Origin: Hyaloraphidium curvatum
Lineage: Eukaryota; Monoblepharomycota; Hyaloraphidiomycetes; Hyaloraphidiales; Hyaloraphidiaceae
Length of the DNA: 64,000 nt
Direction: 5' to 3'
Assembly (NCBI GenBank): GCA_025558095.1
Contig: JAIVFI010000003.1
Location: 62,001-126,000 of the forward strand
Both the position numbers and the translations under genes were made by a program. Shown in pieces: positions 10,938 through 20,837 of this stretch. Numbering within the stretch: the first letter of the stretch is position 1; every line of letters begins with the position of its first letter. The notes under the pieces were generated by a model. That model worked only from the letters and a program-made list of their open reading frames with translations. It searched no databases and was not told the origin of the DNA.

Positions 10938-12794
10938 ATGCTATCCAACCGAACGGCGACGCGTCTGGCGGCCCGCCTGCGGCCCCGCCACATGTCGCTG
11001 TCTCCCGCCGACGCCCCCCAAACATCGTCCCTCGCGGTCATAAAGGGCGTGTCCCTGGCCGGCAAGCCTTTCGTAGACGAGCTCCGCATTAATGCCGGAG
11101 AGCACTGGCTTGTTGCGGGCCCCGCTGGTTCGGGCAAGTCGCTCCTGGCGGGCCTCCTCGCCGGCCTGCGCGGCCCGCTCGACCCGGTGCGGTACGCCGC
11201 CTCGCCCGACGCCCCAACCGAGGGCAACAAGGGCACTCTGTACCTCGACCCGCGGCTGTCGACGCGGCTGCTCGACTTCCGCGAGGAATCGGACGCGTTC
11301 AGCTACGCCGGGCACTACTTGCAGGAGCGATTCGAGTCGCTCTCGTTGGACGGCGACAACCTGGTTCGGCGCGGCGGCCGCGGCGAGCTCGACCTTTTCG
11401 GTTTTCTGCTCACCGCCCTGGACGGCCCGCCGGGCTCGCCCGAACCGACTGCCGAAGAGGCCGCCCGCCGCGACGCCGCCGCTCTGGCCATGATGGACCG
11501 CGTCGCCCTGCCGCGCTCCAAAGCCGGCCTGCTCTTCATGAAGCTCTCCAACGGACAGTCCCGCCGGGCACGGATCGGCCGGATGCTGCTGCAGCTCGAG
11601 GAGGGCGCCTCCCCCGCCGTGCGCCGCGAAGCCGCCCCCTCGCTGCTCCTTCTGGACGAGCCATACGTCGGCCTGGACCGGTGGTCCCGCGTGCGGGTTG
11701 GCGACCTCGTCCGGGACCTGGCCTCGCGAACAGCCGATTTGGGCGTCGCCATGTTCACCCGCGACCCGCGTGGACCAGCCGTCGACGGCGAAGGGCCCGT
11801 GCCGGAGTGGATAACCCACGTCGCGGAGCTTCACCCGTCCCCGCACCCGCACCTCGCATGGTCCGGCCCCCGCGCCGAGTTCGAGAAGCGTCTGACGGCC
11901 AAGGCATCGTCCGTGCACCGCAGCGCAGCCGTCCCCATCCCGGCTACCTCCCCCGCGGAACCGTACATCTCCCTCCGCGGGATCCGCATCGCCTACCCCT
12001 CAAAAGCGGGCACCACTGCTCCGCCCGTGGTCAGCAACCTCACGTGGCACCTCGCCCGCGGCGAAAAATGGGCGCTGCTGGGCCCCAACGGCAGTGGCAA
12101 GAGCACACTACTTTCCCTCCTCACGGCGGACCACCCGCAGTCCTACTCCAACGACGTCGTGCTTTTCGGCCGCCCCAGGAAGGGCATGTCGATATGGGAG
12201 GTCAAGAAGCGGGTGGGCTACACGAGCCCCGAGCTGCTCCTGTACCTGCCCAACCTGCTTGGGAGGCGCGCAGTTGGGGAGGGCGCCACGCTGGGCGACG
12301 TGTTCCGCAGCGCGTGGGAGCGCGACCCCACCGATCCTCCCCCCGCTTCGGCGCGGCCCGCGGTGGACGCCGAGATCGACCTCATCGCACGCCCGTTCGC
12401 GGTCCGCGGACTGCTGCCTCCAAACTCGACCCCGTTCGCCCGCCTCTCGACGACGCAGCAGCGCCTCGCCCTCTTCCTACGGAGCTTCATGGGCTCCCCT
12501 GACCTGGTCGTGCTGGACGAGCCGTGGCAGGGCATGGACGCCTCGGCCGTGGCGCTGTGTCGCGGGTGGGTGGACTGGTGGGCCGGGATCGAAGGCGCGG
12601 CGCAGGGCGAGGGGCTGCCCGAGGGGCTGAGGGGCAAGGGGAGGGATGTGGCGGTGATCTTCACCACGCACGATTGGGAGAGGGAGCTTCCCGCTTGCGT
12701 GACCAAGCTGTGCTGGCTGAAGATGGTGGAGACCCCTGAGGGCGAGGAGGTCAACGACGGGTGCACGCTCGAGGAGATCACTTCGGCACGGTGA
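10938..12794 (+). CDS. Twin ABC-domain ATPase (ModF/YDR061W-like), possibly mitochondrial
   Basis: A single exon encodes 618 residues with two nucleotide-binding domains and no membrane segment. NBD1 has Walker A at 61-68 (GPAGSGKS), a signature LSNGQ at 203-207 and Walker B LLLLDEP near 236-242; the expected switch histidine is replaced (FTRDP). NBD2 has Walker A at 382-389 (GPNGSGKS), signature LSTTQ at 503-507, Walker B LVVLDEP at 523-529 and switch His578 (TTHDW). This arrangement matches the small fungal family of soluble tandem ABC ATPases related to ModF. Residues 1-19 are rich in Arg, Ala and Thr with no acidic residue, as in a mitochondrial presequence. NBD1 may be a weak hydrolyser. 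The gene converges on the TLDc gene with only 33 bp between stops. The substrate is unknown. Confidence 0.88.
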   Translation: MLSNRTATRLAARLRPRHMSLSPADAPQTSSLAVIKGVSLAGKPFVDELRINAGEHWLVAGPAGSGKSLLAGLLAGLRGPLDPVRYAASPDAPTEGNKGTLYLDPRLSTRLLDFREESDAFSYAGHYLQERFESLSLDGDNLVRRGGRGELDLFGFLLTALDGPPGSPEPTAEEAARRDAAALAMMDRVALPRSKAGLLFMKLSNGQSRRARIGRMLLQLEEGASPAVRREAAPSLLLLDEPYVGLDRWSRVRVGDLVRDLASRTADLGVAMFTRDPRGPAVDGEGPVPEWITHVAELHPSPHPHLAWSGPRAEFEKRLTAKASSVHRSAAVPIPATSPAEPYISLRGIRIAYPSKAGTTAPPVVSNLTWHLARGEKWALLGPNGSGKSTLLSLLTADHPQSYSNDVVLFGRPRKGMSIWEVKKRVGYTSPELLLYLPNLLGRRAVGEGATLGDVFRSAWERDPTDPPPASARPAVDAEIDLIARPFAVRGLLPPNSTPFARLSTTQQRLALFLRSFMGSPDLVVLDEPWQGMDASAVALCRGWVDWWAGIEGAAQGEGLPEGLRGKGRDVAVIFTTHDWERELPACVTKLCWLKMVETPEGEEVNDGCTLEEITSAR

Positions 12795-12827
12795 ACAGCT
12801 TCGACAAGAACGCAACAAAAGAGAGAT

Positions 12828-14843
12828 CTAGACGAGACCTTGCTCCCTCGCCAGCCTTTCCTGCTCCTTCTCCTTGTCCGTCTTGTACCTCTCGATCCCC
12901 ATCCCCTCCACGTTGTCGTCCAGCACCCCCGCCATCACCAGTATGTCCCTGTCCACCCCCCCGCCGGCCTTGCGGATGTTGACCTCCTTCCTCCTGTCGG
13001 CCTCGCTCTTCTCGCTCGCCCAGGAGCGCTTCTGCGCCGCCCGCGCCGCCGGCCCGCCCAGCCCGTAGGCCGCCGCCTCGAGCACCTCGAAGTCCCACGA
13101 GAATCCTTGCTCCCCGTACGTCGGATTGCGGAAGGCCTGCTTGCCGCCGAGCACGGGGTCGTGACGGTACCGGCCCTGCTGCAGGGTGGCGTCCACCGCG
13201 AGGCGGTACCCGTCGCCCCGCTCCCACGGGCCGATGCAGATCCCCGCGGCAGGGCTGACGAGGAGGTGCCTGTCCAGGGTGGGTTTGGGCGGCGGAGAAA
13301 GGGCCGAGGGGTACTGCACATCCAGGGCAGGACGCAGCAGGGCGAGGACGGAGCGGGGGAGGGGCTGCGGGATCTTGGCGGTGTTGCCGGCGTTCATCTT
13401 CCAGGGTTCGGGGTTGAGGAAGGCGAAGAGGAGGGGGGTGCCGGGGGTGCCCGAGGGGATGCCGGGGGTCGGGGGGGAGGTGGGTTTGGTAACGCGGCAC
13501 GAGAGAAGGAGGAGCGAGGCGGCGGGGTACTTGAAGGCGTTGGATTCGAAGCTAAACAAAGGGTAGTTAGGATGTGAAGGGTCAGGGAGCGGACAACAAC
13601 CTCACCGATTCATGCTGAAGCCCATCTCGCTGCCTTGGTAGAGCAGATCCCACCGTCCCTTCTCCGTCTGCCCCTCGGCAGCCGGCGGCCCGGCGAGGAT
13701 CTCGCGCGGAAGCCAGAGGCTGAGCAGCCACATGACCTCCGGGGTGAGGATCGGCGCGGGTGGCAGCGGAAGGGGCGGGTACAGAGACACGGGATCGTTG
13801 GGCGGCTGCACGAGCATGAACGCCGGCACGTCGGCGCCGTGCAGAAGGAAGCGGGTGTAGACGAAGGCGCGCAGCACGCCGAAGAGGTTGGGCGACTGCA
13901 GGCTACCGACGAGGCGCGAAAAGAACTCCTTGAGGGAGACCGGCGCGGTCGCGTTGGGAAAGAGAAGCGCGGCCACGGTACCCGAGCTCGAATTCACGTC
14001 CAGCGTGACCTTTGCGGGATCGATTGCCGGCGCGCCCTCACGACCTTCGGCAGACTCGGCCCGAATCATCTCCCCGACCATGTCCAGCTTGGCCAACAGC
14101 GCGAGCCCGTCCACGAGGGCAGCAAAGTCGGCAGCGGAGAGCAGCTTCGAGGAACCCTGCAAGAAGCTCGTGTCCTCCTTCGCCGCAGCACCTGCTTGCT
14201 TGTTCCCGCCGTCGATCAGCTCAAGGAACGAGTCGAACTCTCCCGCGGCACGAGAGCCCGATCCCGGCCCGGTCCCCCCAGCCTCGCCAGCGGCTGCAGC
14301 AACAGCCGGTGAACCTGTCGCCCACGCGTCCCAAAGCAACCGGATCCATGCGCCCTCGGAACCGACGGCCGATGTCGCCTTGCCGGCCAGCAGCGCGACC
14401 GCGTTGACCAATTTCGGCCAGTCCACCAACTCCGGGTCCAACCCGGCGACGCCCTCGTAGTCCGACGCTTTGTAGATGTTGCCCACATGCAGGATCACGC
14501 GGAACAGCACGTCCGCAAAGGCCGAGCCAACGGGGTTGGCCGCCTCGGGGAACGCGGCGCGGAATCCGGCGAGTGAGACGCCCTCGGCTCCGGACGCGCG
14601 CTTCTCGCCGCGGGACTTGTAGAATCCCATCAGAGAGTTTCTTTCCTGCGTGTTCATCAACCTTTCGACGTCGGAGAAGCGGGCGAACGGCTGCGGAACA
14701 AAGGTCGGCCGCGAAGGGGGAGACGCCGCGACTGGAGCCGCGGCCGGCGCGGCAGCGGGGCGTGGAGCCGCATTGGAAGCAGCAGCAGGCGCAGCAGCGT
14801 GCTTCGCCTGCTTTTCGGAGTGCTTACTCTCCTTGTTGCCCAT
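12828..14843 (-). CDS. TLDc-domain protein of the MEAK7/Rtc5 type, predicted N-myristoylated
   Basis: Two exons, complement 13606-14843 and 12828-13551, join in phase across an intron with a CTAAC branch site, giving 653 residues. I chose the start at 14843 because it gives MGNKESK, a good N-myristoylation signal like that of human MEAK7, rather than the in-frame ATG 90 bp upstream. An Ala/Pro-rich linker and a helical region follow. The C-terminal TLDc domain begins near WDLLYQGSEMGFSMNRFE (split by the intron) and continues through LLVSPAAGICIG and the Ala/Tyr/Gly-rich block that closes the fold. Family members bind the V-ATPase on lysosomes or vacuoles, and Rtc5 affects V-ATPase assembly, so the vacuolar membrane is the likely site (family knowledge). 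The tail past TLDc is highly charged. The upstream region is repeat copy B. Confidence 0.86.
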
Positions 14844-14867
14844 CGCCGTGGGCCCGTTGATCGATCG

Positions 14868-15532
14868 CCGGTGGGTAAGCCCTTCGCATTGTTGACGCGA
14901 AGGCGTCGTCGAATCACGAGCCCGTCGGGGCACGAGGACGCCCTACGAGAACTCTAAGTGCCGTATTTATATCTGGCGACGCGGTCCGCGAAGCGGGATG
15001 GGGAAAACATGACATCTCTGACCCCCTGATCCCCCACGGCGGGCCGCGACGATGCCGGGGCGCGACCTCGCGTTGCGGCCATTGTAACAGTAAATTGACT
15101 ACGAGAATCAGTGCGACAGTCCCTAGTGTGGTCCTTCGTTCGTGTTTGAGGCCTCGAAAGCCCGGCGTGGGTGGTGCGCAGGCGCGGCTGAGCTCTCCCT
15201 AAGGCACTGCCGTGGGAGTCTCAATCATCCGGCATGGTTGAAAAGAATGTAGAAGCGGTCGAGCTCATTGGTGTGGCCTCGTTGAGGCGGCGTTCGAAAA
15301 AGGTCCCCACGGCACGCGGGCGACCCGCACCTGGTACGAGCCGAAGGCATTTCGAGCAAAAAGCATTGGCATGGTGAGGGTCACTGGGAAGTCTGCGATG
15401 GCCTAACATTTCGCACGGCAAGCCGAGGTTCCCGGATGCGGATTTGAACCAGCAACCGTGTTCCAAGACAAGGTCGACCCTAGGTACGCCGCAAACGACC
15501 CAGCGCGCGCTGACCACTGCACCATGCCCCCG
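14868..15532 (-). repeat. ~665-bp dispersed repeat, copy B, with tRNA-like head
   Basis: Read on the minus strand, this is the second copy of the element at 10190-10873, in inverted orientation. The head keeps a better A box (TGGTGCAGTGGTCAG, about 15510-15524) and B box (GGTTCAAATCC, 15440-15450). A 4-bp D-stem and a 5-bp anticodon-type stem can be drawn, but the boxes are too far apart for a plain tRNA and the T-stem is poor. The tail ends about 25 bp before the ATG of the MEAK7-like gene. The two copies have clearly diverged by substitutions and small indels, so the duplication is not recent. Confidence 0.7.
14964..14971 (-). promoter_or_regulatory. TATA box candidate of the MEAK7-like gene
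   Basis: The minus strand reads TATAAATA here, about 120 bp upstream of the chosen ATG and inside repeat copy B. The matching position in copy A reads GTATGAGAA, a degraded version. This supports a core promoter carried by the repeat. Confidence 0.5.
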
Positions 15533-16202
15533 CACGCCGAACCACACCGCTGGAACGAATATGTGCCGTCCTAGCTCTTAGAAATCGGTGCTCTGCACTG
15601 GCCAAGACGGCGAAGCGCCATAGCGACACCGACCGGCGGGCTCGTGGTGCTTTCTGGCTGCCATCTTTTCGGCGACAAGTAGGTCCGCCACGACGAGATC
15701 GTTTCGCGGGGATTGGTCAGCTCGACGGAAAGATTTAAGCGAGGGTGCTTCACTGTCAAAGTCAATACGACGGAGGACGCGCTTCTAGTCGCTGCCGGCG
15801 CGATCAGGGCTGGTTCGCTTCTGCTTCTTGACTCCGAACACCGCAAGAACGTGCTCATCCTGGGCTTCAACATCGGAGTGAAAGGGCACTTGAAAGGCCG
15901 CACGAAGTTCGACGTGGCCCTGTCGGTACTCCGCAAGCTGGATGGGCCGACCCCGGTTTTCGTCGACGTCGGGGACACCGCCGCTGCTGAGGATTGCACG
16001 CACGTGCAGGCCGGAGACACCACGGTGCTTGTGAAGCTCTCGTTCAACGCGATGGATTCCGAGCGGGAACGCAATCGAGAAGCTCGGTCTTCGTCCGTCG
16101 AACGAGCGGCCGGGGCAATCGTGGGCAGCTTCCTCCACGTCGCCAAGCATTGGATTGCTGTGCGGAGGCACGGCCACGGTCAAGTGCATCAGGATTCTTT
16201 GC
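15533..16202. other. Gap with a weak open frame
   Basis: An open frame on the plus strand (15713-16366) translates to a fairly natural-looking stretch up to about position 16150, then becomes Arg/His-rich. An overlapping antisense frame is equally long. Neither shows a domain I recognise. I see no repeat or RNA gene beyond the repeat head that ends at 15532. Confidence 0.35.
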
Positions 16203-16391
16203 ATGCCAACCCCGCCGACGCCGCTCCCGTACATCCCGCCCGAGATCGTGCGCATGTTCATGAGTCTAGCTGCTCCCGTCGGCAAGATCAGGTTCTTGGT
16301 CTGTTTGATGCACGTCAACCGCGAATGGAGAGAAGAGGGGTTGCAAAACCACGAATGGAGAAATGAAGGGTTGGATATCCTCCGCAGGTGA
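16203..16391 (+). pseudogene. F-box-like fragment
   Basis: From ATG 16203 the frame gives 62 residues with an F-box-like core: PPEIVRMFMSLAAPVGKIR, then a Val/Cys/Leu stretch and NREWREEG. That is the usual Pro-Pro-Glu-Ile...Val...Trp pattern of a SKP1-binding F-box. The frame stops at 16391 and no substrate-binding region follows in any frame, so this is either a first exon with an unseen continuation or a relic. It does not resemble the local F-box/LRR-like family at 26-61 kb, which has a different core. Confidence 0.33.
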
Positions 16392-17569
16392 TTCTCCAGC
16401 GGGACTTGTGCAGAGCGCCGTAGGACTCCGCCGCAAAAATCCACAGCGGGTTGGCGTCCGTCTCCGAGAACTCCCGGCGAGCGCGATACCTGGGGCTCGT
16501 CCTCGCACGAGCCCCATGAGCCGCCCTCATGCGTTTCCGCGACACTGCCGGTTTGATGTTGGCGTCGGGCGTCGTCCACAGTCTTGGCGACATTATAGTC
16601 CACGTGCGTGACGCGCCAGCCCGCGCGGCTCTTTGGCTCGCGGTGTAGCATAGCGCAGGGCGACCTCCTCCTCAGCTTCGGCAACCACCTCGTCTACAGC
16701 AGCAACAGCCAACGCAGGGTCCTGGCCGGGGCCAACGTCCTCGCGAACCGCCTCGGGGGCGGCGGGGGGCGTGGGAGCCACCTCATCTAGGACACGTACG
16801 AACCCACGGATTTTGGTGCCGAGGATTGCCCGAACTCGAATGGGACAAAAAAAGAAACTGCCCATTCCCACCACGCGCGGAGAACTACATGCGACACCTA
16901 GAAAGCTTATCAGGCAGTAGAAGTCATGCGGAGATGACGCAGCAAGCCTGGCGGGCCATGTTCGGGTGGCCGCCAGGAAGGCGCCGAGAAGATCTTCCCG
17001 GCTGTATCGTCAGCCCGAGCTCTCTGACGGAACCCTGCGCAAAGGCCTGCACTTGTTCCAGTGTCTTGATTGTCATTCGTGATCGGATCAGCGCGCCTGG
17101 CGGCATCTCGAGCGACGCTCCGGCTCGAAGCTCCAACGTGCCCGTGGTCTGAAACGCAATGCTCCAATCAATCAAGCTTCAAGCGTCGCTCGGGCAGCTC
17201 CGGAAGGAATGGGAGCCGTTCCCCTTCGACGTCCCAGGCATCCGAAATGCCCTCGCCGTCGCCCTCGGGGGTGTTGCGGGCGGCCCATGCACTACATAAT
17301 AATCGCCACGACCAAGTCTATTCCGTTTCAGGCAAAAGAGAAGTATTCAAAGCATCTGAATCCACTTCGCAGCTATGGCCGGGCGCGTCAGGAGAAAGAT
17401 GAACAAGACTACGGACAGGTAGGTCAAATCCGCGGCCTTCGCTCCCCTTTCGGCTCGCGCATCTGCGTGCCAAGCGCTGAGCGGCAGCAGGATGAGCGAC
17501 CTGTACAGCGAGTTCTTGTTCATGACATTCTCGACGGTTGGCGTTGTAAACCCCTGCACGAGGCACGTC
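16392..17569. other. Long gap with only weak frames
   Basis: No gene can be supported over these ~1.2 kb. Three short frames look somewhat protein-like: complement 16924-17175, plus-strand 17160-17300 (starts MLQSIKLQ) and complement 17347-17700 (ends with a hydrophobic stretch, LTYLSVVLFIFLL). The last may be a 3' exon or frame-shifted continuation of the hypothetical gene at 17570-18094; the only in-phase intron I could draw is 25 nt, too short to be credible. Confidence 0.35.
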
Positions 17570-18094
17570 TCATTCCACACATGTTGGCCAATCTTCCAGA
17601 GGAGACGCACCGTAGAGCCAAGAGGTTGATCCAAAGACCCAGGCCCCTGTGACCAGGTTTCCATACGCGTCTCGGTGTTCCAGGATCTTCTCGTTGGCAA
17701 GAATCATCGCCACCCCTGCGTTGTCTGCGGGGGGCTGGAGCATGGGCATGGCAGGCAACACCAACGAAAGACGGCGACTGTCGAGCCCGGACAGTTGGAA
17801 CGCGACCATAACGGCCTCGTAGAGGTCACGTCCAGTCCCAGTCACGACGTTGATCTCGATGTCTCGTTTCTCTTGGTCGTTCGCCGTGCCGATGAGCGAA
17901 ACGTGCACAACGACCGTCCCTGGAGCCGCAGGGGCCGCCACAGCGGCCGGCGCAGGAGCCGCAGGAGCCGCCGCCACAGTCGTCAGCGCACCCGTCGTAG
18001 GGGCCGCCAGCGCTTGCTGAAACTGAACGGCCTCTTCCATCGCTCGCGGATCGCCTTTGGAGCGGTGACGTGGCTGGGGCAAAGTGATGCCCAT
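17570..18094 (-). CDS. Hypothetical protein, 174 residues
   Basis: The minus-strand frame begins with a short basic segment, then an Ala/Pro low-complexity stretch (residues ~30-60). A regular folded-looking segment follows, with alternating hydrophobic residues (TVVVHVSLIGTAN, DIEINVVTGTG, RLSLVLPAMPML). I do not recognise a family. The end may be incomplete: a different frame just downstream carries a plausible continuation ending in a hydrophobic segment. A 36-bp tandem duplication lies about 100 bp upstream of its start. An internal Met at MEEAVQFQQ could be the true start. Confidence 0.42.
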   Translation of the reverse strand: MGITLPQPRHRSKGDPRAMEEAVQFQQALAAPTTGALTTVAAAPAAPAPAAVAAPAAPGTVVVHVSLIGTANDQEKRDIEINVVTGTGRDLYEAVMVAFQLSGLDSRRLSLVLPAMPMLQPPADNAGVAMILANEKILEHRDAYGNLVTGAWVFGSTSWLYGASPLEDWPTCVE

Positions 18095-18193
18095 GCCCAG
18101 CAGGACAAATCAGCAGCTCCTTCGGTTCTTTTCCACATCTGTTGTCATTCATAGACTATGTCATTCGGCGGGTTCGCATCCTGCGTCACAGCT

Positions 18194-18265
18194 CTAGATA
18201 CCTGTACTCTGTAGTCGAACTTACTTGAACTAGATACCTGTGCTCTGTAGTCGAACTTACTTGAA
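18194..18265. repeat. 36-bp tandem duplication
   Basis: Two adjacent 36-bp units start at 18194 and 18230, each beginning CTAGATACCTGT. They differ by one base (A versus G at unit position 13). They lie between the 5' end of the hypothetical gene at 18094 and the 3' end of the gene at 18381. Confidence 0.9.
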
Positions 18266-18380
18266 GTACTCCTTCGAGCGATCGCTGTGAGTGGACGGCC
18301 AATCTTGATTTGTAGGCGACCGCACCAAGTTAGCAGTGCAAAAGGGAATGAGAAGGACGAGAGGTTTATTGATCATGGAG

Positions 18381-20226
18381 TCAAACAGTTCGTTCCGCCT
18401 CCCTGATCAGCTCGAGCACGTGGGAGGGGTACGCCTCGAGCAGCTCCGAGACCGAGAGCACGTCCCGCTCTCCAAAGAGCTCGGCGACGGCCAGATCGGG
18501 CAGGAGGACCGCAACCGCTTCGGCGGCCAGGCGCGCGAGCGAGGGAATAGCGTTTCGACGGGGCGGGGCGGTCGGATCGAGTTGTTGTTCTGTGGGTAGG
18601 CGCGATGTCAAGCACTCGGTCTCCAAGTCCGACAGCGAACCTCCCACCTTCCCTCAGAATCCGGACCGCCCTCCCGCTGCTTATCACCGGCACCACCACC
18701 CCCAGCGCCTTCTCCAACCCCCTGACGCCGGGCAGCGCCGGCACCACCACCACCGCCTCCTCCTCCTCCTCCTCCTCCTCCTCGCTCCCGTCCAGCCCCA
18801 GGAACCGGTGGCACGGCACCGACAAATCGACCTTCCATCCCCGCCCGAGCCAGTCCGCCGCCACCCGCGCCGCGAGCGGGCCGAGATCGGGCCCGGGGCC
18901 GGGGTTGGGATGGCGCGAGCGCGACCACGCCAAGAGGTCCGCGGCGAGCGCGCGGAGCAGCGCGGGGAGGTACCGGAACCAGTCCGGATATGACGTGGTG
19001 ACACCGCGGCCGGCCGTGTGCGCGTGGAAGGGAACGGCGAACGAGGGCGGGGAGGAAAATTCGGGGTCAGAGTGCCAGAGCTGGGAATGGAGGTGGAGCT
19101 GGGCCAGCAGGGCAAAGACGGCGATCGAGAGGGAGTTGTGCGGCGCGGGAGGGCCGCCGGCGGGGGCACTTGTCCGGTTGAATTCGGAGGGCAGGCTGGG
19201 GAAGGCGGAGGTGGGGGAGAGGTTGAGCAGCGAGCGCAGCTCGGCGAGCTGCTTTTGGATCCCCGAGGCGAGGCGGCGCGGAACCTTGGCGACCCCTCCC
19301 TCGGCCCATCCTTCCGAGCCTTGCGAATCGCGCCGATTCGAAAAGGCCGGATGCCGATCCACGAGGAACTGCAGGTCGTCCACCGCAGAGTGCAAGAGGT
19401 AGTGCGGGACCATGGAAAGGGCAAAGGTGACCAGCTCCGCGTCTTCGTGGGGCTTCAGGGGACGCTTACGACCCGTCGGGCCCGCAGAGAGGAAGTAGGG
19501 GAGCGGCGGGAGGGCGGAGATTGAACCCTTGAGGGCATTGAGGTGCGCGAGGAGGGCAGCCGCGTCGACTTCGAGTTCGCGGCAGGCAGATTCGAGGGCG
19601 CCAGCATCGGCAGAGCCACCGACAGCGTCGCTGCTCCCAGGGCGCTTCACAGACGAAGGAAAAAACACCAAGTTTCCAAGCCCGGCCGTCCGCGTCCGAT
19701 CCTGCGTCGCCGCTGTCGCCCGCGCCGAAACCGCCCTCCGGATCCCGATAAGCGCCGCCACAAGCTTCACCGCCTTGCGCGCGAAATGCTGCTTCGGCGC
19801 CTCCTTCTGCCTTCCCTGCGCCGCCGGCCGGGGCAGCGCGTCGGGCACGTTGGCGAAGCTTCGAGCAAGCAGCCTCGCGTCGTCATCCGGTGTCCAAGAA
19901 CTGCAGCCCCACAGCACCGCGGCTTCCGGTCCGGTGGCCGCAGCGGTGGCATTGGTGGTTCTTCCATTGAGCAGGAGACTTCGACGGCCGAGTTTCGGCA
20001 CTCGTGGCCGCCAGAAGAGGGCCGATTCCTTCCCGTCCGCGGAGGAGTCGGAACCCGACTCGGAGTCCGAATCCGAGCCGGAGGACGCGTCGGCGTTGTA
20101 GAACTGCTTCCTAGCTTTGACGGGCCGGGGAGAGAGGGCCCGGCCGTCCGAACCGGGCGGCATGTCACGGCGGAGACATCGTTGGGCTGGCGCCTGCGAC
20201 GTATCGGCTGTAGGCGTTGCGACCAC
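18381..20226 (-). CDS. Hypothetical 595-residue protein with Asp/Ser- and Glu-rich runs
   Basis: Two exons (complement 18648-20226 and 18381-18589) join in phase across a 58-bp intron starting GTGGGAGG and ending CACAG. Unspliced, the frame would end in a low-complexity Arg/Pro/Gly tail. Spliced, it ends in a helical Ala/Leu-rich segment (LARLAAEAVAVLLPDLAV, SELLEAYPSHVLELI). Near the N-terminus is a Ser/Asp-rich acidic tract, and near residue 480 a run of about nine Glu followed by VVVVPALPG. The middle is regular Leu-rich sequence (FALSMVPHYLLHSAVDDLQF, FALLAQLHLHSQLWH). No family is recognised. Acidic tracts suggest a nuclear or regulatory protein (weak inference). The Met at 20226 is the first in frame; one 21 codons later is also possible. 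Confidence 0.65.
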
Positions 20227-20837
20227 CTATTCTCCATACCGCCGCGGACGCTTCAAATCACAAAGACAGACGGATGTGCTCTTCACATCTCATGTTTCAA
20301 AAGCCACCGAGTCTACCCATCCGCGCCCTGCTGATTTGCGATCGTCCGAACCTCATCGAAACCGAAAATCTCGGCTTCAGCAACCGAGCACACGGAAGTC
20401 CTCCCAAAACTATACGACGCGGAGCCAGGAGCGCGCATGTGCAGGCGTCCAGAAAGAGACGGATGGGGTGCAGGCCAAGCATCTGATCAGAATCTTGAAT
20501 TGGGGCGTCCGCGTGCCTCCGGAGGCGCCCAGAGCGACCACCCCGTCCGACGTCGCTCCACCAGCCGGCAAAGGAGAAAGCTGTGATTGCATTTCGGCAG
20601 GTCGGAGCGGGCGCGGCGGAAAGAGAGGCAGCCATTGTTTGGGCTCGGTTGGAGAGTTGACTCATCACCGTGCTCCCGGCCCACCCATTGAACTCCGTCG
20701 TTCCGAGCAAAATGGACTCTTCGCTTGCCGGATCAGTCAATTGGGAGCTCGTAATGTAGCATGTACATCAACAATGACCAAAGTGGAACAAGCTAGTCCA
20801 TAAGCGCATCGCGCAAACAGTCGCAGAAGACCGAGAA
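20227..20837. other. Gap between two minus-strand genes
   Basis: This 611-bp stretch lies upstream of the hypothetical gene ending at 20226 and downstream of the RBR ligase. Both strands have short open frames without motifs. I see no tRNA, repeat or convincing exon; it should contain the promoter of the 18381-20226 gene and the 3' UTR of the ligase. Confidence 0.45.

Noticed and set aside
16924-17175. Minus-strand frame of 83 codons with regular hydrophobic pattern
   Set aside because: No splice link to the hypothetical gene at 17570-18094 and no recognisable motif; left as gap content.
18165-18190. tRNA T-arm-like sequence (GCGGG TTCGCAT CCTGC)
   Set aside because: The 5-bp stem pairs, but no acceptor strand or A box lies at the right distance upstream.
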